Below, piece by piece: positions 1 through 8,779 of a DNA stretch of 64,000 nt. Origin of the DNA: Porphyromonas vaginalis (GTDB lineage: Bacteria > Bacteroidota > Bacteroidia > Bacteroidales > Porphyromonadaceae); the NCBI RefSeq assembly GCF_958301595.1, contig NZ_CATQJU010000001.1:620001-684000 (forward strand), in the 5' to 3' direction. Made by a program: the position numbers and the translations under genes. Below the pieces are notes generated by a model that saw only the letters and a list, made by a program, of their open reading frames with translations, had not been told where the DNA came from and did no database searches. Each line of letters starts with the position of its first letter. Position 1 is the first letter of the stretch.

Positions 1-1258
<1,258 letters not shown>

Positions 1259-1470
1259 CTTGAGCCTTGCATCAACTTACGTCGATACAATCTCAGTTGA
1301 GTTATACTACTTAGCGCACGATCTAAAATCGTTACTCGCTTTGTATTCGTTTGTTCGTACTTATTGCTAAGTACGCTCGTTACTCGTTTCTATTCTATTG
1401 TTTCTATTGCTACGTATGTCAAAGATCACTTGATGCCTCGCTTCGCTTGCGCTCCGTCTTAGCATCCGTG
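1259..1470 (-). other. Internal transcribed spacer between tRNA-Ala and 23S
   Basis: This is about 210 bases of rrn spacer with no open frame or RNA gene that I can support. It is transcribed as part of the rRNA precursor by position. RNase III processing stems are expected here but I could not trace them with confidence. Confidence 0.7.
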
Positions 1471-1544
1471 TGGAGAATATCGGATTCGAACCGATGACCC
1501 CCTGCTTGCAAAGCAGGTGCTCTAGCCAGCTGAGCTAATCCCCC
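1471..1544 (-). tRNA. tRNA-Ala (anticodon TGC)
   Basis: On the minus strand it starts GGGGGATTAGCTCAGCTGG and ends ATTCTCCA. The acceptor, D, anticodon and T arms all fold, and the anticodon loop TTTGCAA gives TGC. It lies in the 16S-23S spacer, its usual place in bacterial rrn operons. Confidence 0.97.
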
Positions 1545-1585
1545 GTCCATCTTACTTATAAGATATACAAGATATCGTCCCTTTG

Positions 1586-1659
1586 TAGTCCCAGGCAGAG
1601 TTGAACTGCCGACCTCTACATTATCAGTGTAGCGCTCTAACCAACTGAGCTATAGGACT
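1586..1659 (-). tRNA. tRNA-Ile (anticodon GAT)
   Basis: On the minus strand it starts AGTCCTATAGCTCAGTTGG and ends TGGGACTA. The anticodon loop CTGATAA gives GAT. It sits 41 bases before tRNA-Ala in the 16S-23S spacer, the common Ile-Ala pair. Confidence 0.97.
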
Positions 1660-2019
1660 CTCTAGTCTGTCATACCTCAGCATGACCTAGGGCGTATATC
1701 CTATTCATGGGTTTATCGCTCTACACGTGGACGACGTCTCGAGACCGCTCTCTATTCCTGCCTGCTTATCCAGCTGACAGCCTCTGAGCGTTGCCTCAGG
1801 GTCGCTCTCGCTTCATCGATGCTCCATGTTATATGGATTTCATAACTAATACTGTCTTTATTGTGTGTTACCTACTTGACGATCTCCTATCCATGCCTCA
1901 CTGCGTCTGATAGACTTGTAAGAAAAATAGCACCAATCTTAGAGATAGGTCTTGATGAGATCTCGATACTAAGGAATCGCTTCCTCTTATATCTCAACCT
2001 CTCAGTGCCTCGTGTCTCC
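1660..2019 (-). other. Internal transcribed spacer between 16S and tRNA-Ile
   Basis: About 360 bases of rrn spacer follow the 16S 3' end. No gene is supported. A 96-codon plus-strand frame here overlaps the 16S 3' end and is a chance frame. Confidence 0.7.
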
Positions 2020-3549
<1,530 letters not shown>

Positions 3550-3869
3550 TTAGTATTTTGTTTGTTTGTTCTCTGTGTTATAACACAAGACCCGCAGTAG
3601 CTTGCGCCACCTATTCAAGCCTTGTCTCTAAGATGATTATTGTGCTATTATGCTTATTGTCCTCGCAGTGTAGACCTAGATTTTTGATTGTCTTAGGTAT
3701 TGCTCGATCTAGATGTAATCTAGACCACTACACTTTGATTGCTTAGTTATGAAATATATCAAAGATCGCTTCTATAATTCCCGTAAGCGTAGCCCCTCGT
3801 TAGAAGCTCCAGCTCTAGACCTCTTCAGCTTGTGAAGAGCGAACTGCTTTTTCTTGCGGATTGTGAGTG
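3550..3869 (-). other. rRNA operon leader
   Basis: About 320 bases separate the nearest promoter (-7 box at 3870) from the 16S 5' end. No gene is supported. By position this is the rrn leader, where antitermination and processing signals normally sit. I could not identify a clear boxA. Confidence 0.6.
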
Positions 3870-3921
3870 CAAAGGTACGACAAGTTTTTGAAACCACCAA
3901 ATATTTGGAGAAGTTTTTTTT
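3870..3921 (-). promoter_or_regulatory. rRNA promoter P1 (gene-proximal)
   Basis: On the minus strand: -33 TTTG (3898-3901), a 20-bp spacer, -7 TACCTTTG (3870-3877). This matches the Bacteroidota TTTG-N19/20-TAnnTTTG promoter. An 8-A tract (3914-3921) lies just upstream, like an UP element. It is one of three near-identical promoters. Confidence 0.85.
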
Positions 3922-4065
3922 GCCGATCGATTTCTGTTTGCTGGAAGCTCGTGTTAAGCAAGCTTCTGAGTTAGCTCTACTAGCGCCTCGATCAGCTGTC
4001 GTCGTCACCAACCTCCAATCATGTATCGGACACTTCCGACCACCCTTTCTTTGGAGTTGCGGATG

Positions 4066-4119
4066 CAAAGTTACGACAACTTTTTGAATCCACCAAATTT
4101 TCGGAGAAGTTTTTTTTTT
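4066..4119 (-). promoter_or_regulatory. rRNA promoter P2
   Basis: On the minus strand: -33 TTTG (4094-4097), a 20-bp spacer, -7 TAACTTTG (4066-4073). An A10 tract (4110-4119) is upstream. The -33 to -7 segment is nearly the same as in P1 and P3. Confidence 0.8.
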
Positions 4120-4143
4120 CGAGAGCCTCATTCCTGTGTCTGG

Positions 4144-4200
4144 CACCTATTATATATAGGAGTACCTAGATCGCATTCGCGAGGGTACCTACTATTATAT
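4144..4200. repeat. 42-bp repeat, 1.3 copies between rrn P2 and P3
   Basis: CACCTATTATATATAGGAGT at 4144 recurs as TACCTACTATTATATATAG at 4186, offset 42. The same unit is found in tandem at 4412-4512. The core CCTATTATATATAGG is nearly palindromic. Confidence 0.7.
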
Positions 4201-4332
4201 ATAGCACCCTATCCGTTAGGATCTGAAACCTCGACAAAGAAGCTGACAAGCAGCACTCTAATCGTCAAAACTTGCTCACTACTCAAGGCTCTCCAGACAC
4301 CTCCGAAGACCCGTTCTTTTGAGTTGCGAGTG

Positions 4333-4385
4333 CAAAGGTACTACAACTTTCCGAATCCGCCAAATTTTCGGAGAAGTTTTTTTTT
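4333..4385 (-). promoter_or_regulatory. rRNA promoter P3 (distal)
   Basis: On the minus strand: -33 TTTG (4361-4364), a 20-bp spacer, -7 TACCTTTG (4333-4340). An A9 tract (4377-4385) is upstream. Same layout as P1 and P2. Confidence 0.8.
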
Positions 4386-4411
4386 CCCGAGAGCCTCATC
4401 CCTGTGTCTGA

Positions 4412-4512
4412 CACCTATTATATATAGGAGTACCTAGGTCGAATTTGCGAGGGCACCTATTACATATAGGAGTACCTAGGTCGCATCTGCGAGGACACCT
4501 ATTGTGAGACTG
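4412..4512. repeat. 42-bp tandem repeats upstream of rrn P3
   Basis: Unit starts at 4412, 4454 and 4496 give an exact 42-bp period. Each full unit has the AT-rich near-palindrome CCTATTAYATATAGG, then GAGTACCTAGGTCG, then a GCGAGG block. The third unit is cut short near 4504 where the 27-bp GAGACTGTTG hairpin begins. Confidence 0.8.
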
Positions 4513-4532
4513 TTGACTTTTGCAACAGTCTC
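4506..4532. repeat. 27-bp MITE-end hairpin, solo copy
   Basis: An inverted repeat GAGACTGTTG...CAACAGTCTC around a 7-base centre. It matches the end of the 175-bp MITE found at 5774 and 9665. Other solo copies are at 39386 and 62002. Confidence 0.75.
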
Positions 4533-4540
4533 TAATGTGT

Positions 4541-4654
4541 CAGCCCTCTAATCTCTAACTTCTAATCTCTCCCCCTCCGAACTCTCCGATTCCTCCGATG
4601 CTCTCCGATCCCTAATTTCTAATCTCTAACTTCTAACCTCTAATCTCTAATAAC
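4541..4654 (+). repeat. Heptad (TCTAATC) array leading into a CCACGTGG repeat
   Basis: Units of TCTAATC, TCTAACT and TCTAACC at 4541-4566 and 4612-4650 are separated by related CTCCGAT-type 7-mers. The array runs into CACATCTTTACAG, a variant of the TAnnTTTG box that begins the ~270-bp CCACGTGG repeat. Confidence 0.75.
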
Positions 4655-4935
4655 ACATCTTTACAGGGAAATTCGTCCGATTCCCTCCTTTCTTGAATAT
4701 CCATGTGGAAAATCTCAAATCTCCACGTGGATATTTTTTATTTTCCACGTGGGCGTCATTCATTTCCTCCGAAGTTTCATTTGATTCCTCCGAGGAGTTT
4801 TTTATTTCCTACCTGGGAAATAAAAATTCTCCACGTGGAGATTTTGAAATATCCACGTGGAAATCACTTTTCACCGACACAGTGCCGTTTCGATATGTAG
4901 TCGGATCTAAATTATTGTAGCAAGCTGGCGTTGGG
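4655..4935 (+). repeat. CCACGTGG interspersed repeat, copy 1
   Basis: About 280 bases shared with 26698-26955 (inverted), 39448-39537 (truncated), 51336-51615 (inverted) and, diverged, 61780-61940. It opens with ATCTTTAC and has a hairpin with 13-bp arms (4696-4708 and 4723-4735) around a 14-nt loop, then a T-rich run. Further CCACGTGG palindromes and CCTCCGAAGTTTCATT blocks follow, and it ends at CTAAATTATTGTA. The left arm carries one C-to-T change that still pairs as G-U. Confidence 0.85.
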
Positions 4936-5240
4936 TCGGAGCGATCGGAGCTATCAGAGCGATCAGAGGTATCGGAGAACTAGTGCCTCTAGTGTCACTA
5001 GTTTCTCTAGCTAACCGCCAACAGCCAACGGACACAACGGACGCACTCCGACTAGATACTAGCTGTGACCGAGTCCTGGACGGACGGACGCACGAGAGTA
5101 TCTAGTGGGAGGGCGTCCGTTGTCGAACGATCTTGACTCGACACTAGCCGTGACGACACCCTGTAGGAACGCACGAGAGTGTCTAGTGGGAGGGCGTCCG
5201 TCCCCGTTAATACCACGACGCTGTAACCTTTGACACAACG
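4936..5240. repeat. Mixed short repeats (GATCGGAG, GCCAACAG, GGACGCAC types)
   Basis: The segment holds GATCGGAG-like units (4938-4980), CACTAGTG units (4980-5012), GCCAACAGCCAACGG (5018-5033) and two copies of a GGACGCACGAGAGT.TCTAGTGGGAGGGCGTCC block (near 5085 and 5168) whose ends are complementary. All recur elsewhere in the window between genes. No credible gene is present. Confidence 0.6.
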
Positions 5241-5428
5241 GACGCACAGATCGTGCATCCCTACTGGACGATATTTCGCTTTGACGGGGACGGACGCACA
5301 GATCGTGCGTCCCTACTGGACGATATTTCGCTTTGACGGGGACGGACGCACAGATCGTGCGTCCCTACTGGACGATATTTCGCTTTGACGGGGACGGACG
5401 CACAGATCGTGCGTCCCTACAGGACTCA
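5241..5428. repeat. 52-bp tandem repeat with GGACGCAC hairpin
   Basis: Units begin at 5241, 5293, 5345 and 5397, an exact 52-bp period with three full and one partial copy. Each contains the inverted repeat GGACGCAC-AGATC-GTGCGTCC, then CTACTGGACGATATTTCGC. Copies are almost identical (first unit has GTGCAT). No variable spacers, so it is not a CRISPR array. The hairpin motif recurs at 19378-19500. Confidence 0.9.
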
Positions 5429-5489
5429 GTAACACCAGCCAATCGCTAACCGTTAAGAGCTAAGAGCCAACAGCTAATTTCACGAAGCG

Positions 5490-5520
5490 TTGGTTGGTTC
5501 GAAAATATTGTGTACCTTTG
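5490..5520 (+). promoter_or_regulatory. Promoter of tRNA-Met
   Basis: -33 TTGG (5490-5493), a 19-bp spacer and -7 TACCTTTG (5513-5520), about 31 bases before the tRNA. Fits the Bacteroidota promoter. Confidence 0.75.
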
Positions 5521-5551
5521 CATCGTCTAAGGGGGAAGCCCCTCTGTGGAT

Positions 5552-5625
5552 GGCGAGGTAGCTCAGCTGGTTAGAGCGTCGGATTCATAATCCGGAGGTC
5601 GAGGGATCGTGACCCTCTCTCGCTA
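5552..5625 (+). tRNA. tRNA-Met (anticodon CAT)
   Basis: It folds as a cloverleaf: acceptor GGCGAGG with TCTCGCT, D arm, anticodon loop TTCATAA, T stem GAGGG/CCCTC. The T loop reads ATCGTGA instead of the usual TTCGANN, and the acceptor has G-U at both ends. CCA is not encoded. Elongator Met or the CAT-type Ile tRNA cannot be told apart by sequence alone here. Confidence 0.9.
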
Positions 5626-5637
5626 CAAACGAATCGA

Positions 5638-5695
5638 GTAGGTCGGGAAACGAAAGTTTTCTGACCTACTTTCGGTATGACGGGCATGTCATACC
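5638..5695 (+). other. Two hairpins downstream of tRNA-Met
   Basis: AGTAGGTC (from 5638) pairs with GACCTACT (to 5671) with inner GAAA/TTTTC pairing. GGTATGAC (5674) pairs with GTCATACC (5695) around GGGCAT. They precede the likely terminator at 5698. Confidence 0.55.
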
Positions 5696-5697
5696 AA

Positions 5698-5739
5698 AGA
5701 AGAACAGCACCTTGACTGCGGTCAGGGTGCTGTTCTTCT
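5698..5739 (+). terminator. Likely intrinsic terminator after tRNA-Met
   Basis: A 14-bp stem, AGAAGAACAGCACC (5698-5711) with GGTGCTGTTCTTCT (5726-5739), closes a 14-base loop. It is followed by TGTTATTAA. Strong stem but only a weak T run. Confidence 0.65.
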
Positions 5740-5773
5740 GTTATTAACTGAGGTGTAGCAGGCGATGCTACCT

Positions 5774-5946
5774 CAGACTGTTGCATAAAGGCGAATCGCT
5801 GTGTTGCTTTCGGGATTCGGCTTCGGTCACATACGGAGGTATGCTCCCTTCAGACCTCACCCTCAGCGCCTTGCTCTTCATCCTTTCTGCAAAGTCTGGA
5901 CAATTGCTTGCAAGATTTTGAACCTGTTGACTTTTGCAACAGACTC
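5774..5946. mobile_element. 175-bp-type MITE, copy A
   Basis: About 173 bases with imperfect terminal inverted repeats CAGACTGTTGCA...TGCAACAGACTC. It is highly similar over its whole length to the copy at 9665-9839, including CGGCTTCGGT and ATACGGAGGTATGCTCCC. It has no coding capacity of its own. Its right end coincides with the first base of the ridA stop codon (5946-5948, minus strand). Possible degenerate 5-bp target duplication TACCT/TACTT. Confidence 0.8.
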
Positions 5947-6323
5947 TACTTGTGTGCGATCACTTCGATCTCGACGAGTCCGCCCTTGGGGAGGGTCTTG
6001 ACAGCAACGGCAGAGCGTGCTGGGAAAGCACCTGAGAAGTGCTTCTCGTAGACTGCATTCATCGCAGCAAAGTCGCCCATATCAGCGAGGAAGCAGGTGG
6101 TCTTGACAACCTGATCGAAGGTAAAGCCAGCCTCGTCGAGGATAGCCTTCAGATTGCGAAAGACTTGCTCCGTCTGTGCTGAGACATCTTCTGATACGAA
6201 AGCACCAGACTTGGGATCCAGGCCAAGCTGACCCGAGGTGATGAGCATGTCGCCGAAGGCTATTGCCTGGCTGTAAGGTCCGATAGCTGCAGGAGCGTTT
6301 GGAGTGGAAATTACTTTTTTCAT
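5946..6323 (-). CDS. ridA: RidA/YjgF family enamine/imine deaminase
   Basis: 125 aa, the normal length for RidA, a cytosolic homotrimer that hydrolyses reactive enamine/imine intermediates released by PLP enzymes such as threonine dehydratase. Family marks are GPYSQA (15-20), the Arg that binds the carboxylate (Arg103 in ARSAVAV) and Glu118 near the C-terminus (GGLVEIEVIAHK). It is the last gene of the dnaN-to-ridA run, 28 bases after rlmB. The MITE downstream ends on its stop codon and so has not shortened the protein detectably. Function is a family assignment. Confidence 0.93.
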   Translation of the reverse strand: MKKVISTPNAPAAIGPYSQAIAFGDMLITSGQLGLDPKSGAFVSEDVSAQTEQVFRNLKAILDEAGFTFDQVVKTTCFLADMGDFAAMNAVYEKHFSGAFPARSAVAVKTLPKGGLVEIEVIAHK

Positions 6324-6351
6324 AGTATACTTCTGATTGTATTGTGAACTT

Positions 6352-7095
6352 TTATAGGTTTGCGTTGTGCTGGCGAACGACCTCGTAGAGCATGATGCCG
6401 GTAGCGACCGATACGTTGAGCGAGGAGATCTGTCCCAGCTGTGGTATGGAGACGCGGTCGGTGAGTTGCTTGAGGACGCCCGTGGAGATCCCTTTTTGCT
6501 CCGACCCCATGACGATGCCCAGGGGTGGCGTCATCGGGAGGGAGGTGTAGTTTGTCGTGGCGTCTACATCGGCGCCGACGAGCTGTAGCCCGCTATCCCG
6601 TAGGAAGCGGCAAGCGGTCACGAGGTCACGCTCACGGCAGACGGGTATGCGCATGAGTGCTCCAGCGGAAGCGTTGACCGCATCGGCCGTAACGGAGACG
6701 CTGTCTCGCTCGGGGATGACAATAGCGTGAACCCCAGAGCATTCGCAAGTACGCGCAATAGCACCAAAGTTGCGCACGTCGGTGACCCCGTCGAGCAGTA
6801 CGACAAAAGGCATCTGCCCCTCGTCATAAAGCATCGGTATGAGCAACTCTAGACGGGTGTAGGTGATGGGCGAGATGAGTGCTACGACCCCCTGGTGGGC
6901 ACCTCGTGTGAAGCGGTTGAGACGCTCGGCGGGAACCTCCATGACAGGTATGCCCTGAGCGCGTGCGGTGCGTTTGATCTCTAGGAGTTCGCCCGTGGCG
7001 GCTCCTTTTTTCATATAGATCTTGTCTATGTCGCTATGAGAGGCTAGGCTCTCTGAGAGAGCGTGTATGCCGTAGATGAGTTTTTGCTTAATCAT
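6352..7095 (-). CDS. rlmB: 23S rRNA (guanosine-2'-O-)-methyltransferase RlmB-like, SpoU/TrmH family
   Basis: 247 aa, the usual size for RlmB, which methylates the ribose of G2251 in 23S rRNA with SAM. The N-terminal substrate-binding domain (about 1-80) precedes the SPOUT domain with all three motifs: NFGAIAR (109-115), MGSEQKG (196-202) and SSLNVSVA (224-231). The ATG overlaps the recN 3' end by 8 bases, so translation is probably coupled. TrmH-family members are hard to separate, and the exact target is inferred. Confidence 0.9.
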   Translation of the reverse strand: MIKQKLIYGIHALSESLASHSDIDKIYMKKGAATGELLEIKRTARAQGIPVMEVPAERLNRFTRGAHQGVVALISPITYTRLELLIPMLYDEGQMPFVVLLDGVTDVRNFGAIARTCECSGVHAIVIPERDSVSVTADAVNASAGALMRIPVCRERDLVTACRFLRDSGLQLVGADVDATTNYTSLPMTPPLGIVMGSEQKGISTGVLKQLTDRVSIPQLGQISSLNVSVATGIMLYEVVRQHNANL

Positions 7096-8770
7096 GTGCT
7101 GTAAGTAATGTGTGTGCGGCAGCGATAGCCTCTGGGGTTATCTGGTCGCCACTCTGGAGGCGCGCTATCTCGTTGATACGCTCTTCGGGTGTGAGGAGGC
7201 GAAGGTGCGAGTGGGTCTCGCCGTTGGTCTCCTCTTTATATATAAGTATATGCTGGGTGGCCGCCGAAGCGATCTGCGGTAGGTGGGTGATGACGAAGAT
7301 CTGCTGGTGCTCGCCCATCGTGTGGAGCATGTCGCCTATGCGGGAGGCAGCGATGCCCGAGGTGCCGGTGTCGATCTCGTCAAAGACGATAGCAGGCGAA
7401 CTGGCCAGCTCAGCGTGGCTCGAGGCGGCTTGACTGCGCAAAGCCTTAAGTGCTAGCATCAGTCGGGCTATCTCACCGCCCGAAGCGATGTCGGTGACTG
7501 GGCGGAGTGGCTGATCGCTGTTGGCTGAAAGCAGGAAGTCGACCTGATCCATGCCTCGCTCGGTCGGCTTGTCGAGGAGCTGGAGTGCTATGTCAAAGCG
7601 AGCGTGCGGCATCTCCAGCTGGTAGAGCGTCTTGGTGACGCTCCGTGCGATCTGTGTAGCGACCTTGGCGCGCGCCTCGTGGAGTTGCTTGCCTAGGGTG
7701 AGCACCTCTGTCCGCTGCTGGAGCACTTCGGTGCGTAGTGCGGCTAGCTCCTGCTCGTACTGAGCGGTGTGAGCGAGCTTGGCACCAAGCTCTTGGCTGT
7801 ACTCGACGAGCTCTTCGGGGGATAGGAGGTTGTGCTTTTTGAGCAAAGCATTGACTCCGCCTAGGATCGTGTTGATCTCCTCTAAGCGCGCAGGATTGTA
7901 GGCGACCTCGCCCTGCAGACGGTTCAAGTCGCTCTCGATGTCGTCTAGCTCGATGACGAGGCTCCGCATGCGCTCTGTGTAATTGGTCAGCTCGGGAAGG
8001 TAAGCAGCGGTCTGCTCCATCTGCTCCTGCGCCGTGGTGAGCTGATCAACGATGCTATGCGGTCTGTTGAGTAGTGCGAGGATGCTCTGCAAGCCCTCCT
8101 GTATCTCCTGTGTGTGGGTGAGTCGCTCCGCCTCGTCGGCAAGGTCAGTGAGCGAGTACTGCTCGAGCTTGAGCGCAGCGATCTCCTCGTAAGCTCGGCT
8201 GTTCAGCTCATACTCCGCCTCGGCTTGCTGCGCCTCTGTGCGCAGCTTCTTGAGTCGTATGGCGTTGTCGTGGTACTGCTGATAGGCGCTGTGGTAGGCC
8301 TCGACAAGCTGCGCCTCGGCACCTAGCTGCGAGTCGATGAGTGCGATCTGATAAGCGCCCTCACGGAGCAAGAGGTTGCGATGCTGCGAGTGAACGTCCA
8401 GCAGGAGTGCGCCCAGTTCCTCCAGCTGAACGAGGGTGATGGGCGTATCATTGACAAAGATGCGACTACGTCCCGTCTGTCGTATCTCACGACGTACGAG
8501 ACAGCTCTCTTCGGTCTCTAGCTCCTGCGCTTGCATCCATTCGATAACCTGAGGGCTGAGCTGCGTGAACTCCCCCTCGATAACCGCCTTCTGGCAGCCC
8601 TGACGAATGGTCGATATGTCGGCACGCCCTCCTGCCAGCAGTTGTAGGGCTGAGACAAAGATACTCTTGCCCGCTCCCGTTTCACCTGTGACTGCTATGA
8701 GTCCCGTGGGGAAGGTGCAGCTAAGCTCCTCAATGAGAATGTAGTCCCGTATGTATAGGCTGTGCAGCAT
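7088..8770 (-). CDS. recN: DNA repair protein RecN
   Basis: 560 aa, SMC-like ATPase that acts in double-strand break repair. Walker A GETGAGKS is at 29-36. A long coiled-coil-rich middle (about 150-370) separates it from the C-terminal head with the ABC signature IASGGEIARLML and Walker B AIVFDEIDTGTSG (about 435-475). It lies 9 bases after the DUF4835 gene. DUF4835-recN-rlmB is a compact arrangement, consistent with co-transcription from the dnaN promoter. Confidence 0.96.
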   Translation of the reverse strand: MLHSLYIRDYILIEELSCTFPTGLIAVTGETGAGKSIFVSALQLLAGGRADISTIRQGCQKAVIEGEFTQLSPQVIEWMQAQELETEESCLVRREIRQTGRSRIFVNDTPITLVQLEELGALLLDVHSQHRNLLLREGAYQIALIDSQLGAEAQLVEAYHSAYQQYHDNAIRLKKLRTEAQQAEAEYELNSRAYEEIAALKLEQYSLTDLADEAERLTHTQEIQEGLQSILALLNRPHSIVDQLTTAQEQMEQTAAYLPELTNYTERMRSLVIELDDIESDLNRLQGEVAYNPARLEEINTILGGVNALLKKHNLLSPEELVEYSQELGAKLAHTAQYEQELAALRTEVLQQRTEVLTLGKQLHEARAKVATQIARSVTKTLYQLEMPHARFDIALQLLDKPTERGMDQVDFLLSANSDQPLRPVTDIASGGEIARLMLALKALRSQAASSHAELASSPAIVFDEIDTGTSGIAASRIGDMLHTMGEHQQIFVITHLPQIASAATQHILIYKEETNGETHSHLRLLTPEERINEIARLQSGDQITPEAIAAAHTLLTAHD

Positions 8771-8779
8771 GGAGTGTAG

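Noticed and set aside
3772-4146. 124-codon minus-strand frame upstream of 16S
   Set aside because: It runs across two of the rrn promoters and the A-tracts, shows no family features, and has no start signal. The composition is that of repeated promoter DNA.
4021-4437. 138-codon plus-strand frame over the rrn promoters
   Set aside because: Covers P2, P3 and the 42-bp repeats and repeats itself because the DNA does. Not a gene.
4693-4920. Two overlapping plus-strand frames in CCACGTGG repeat copy 1 (and similar ones in copy 4)
   Set aside because: The frames are not kept open across the other copies, while the hairpins are. The repeat is noncoding.
5241-5428. CRISPR array suspected from regular direct repeats
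   Set aside because: The 52-bp units follow one another without variable spacers and no cas genes are near. It is a plain tandem repeat.
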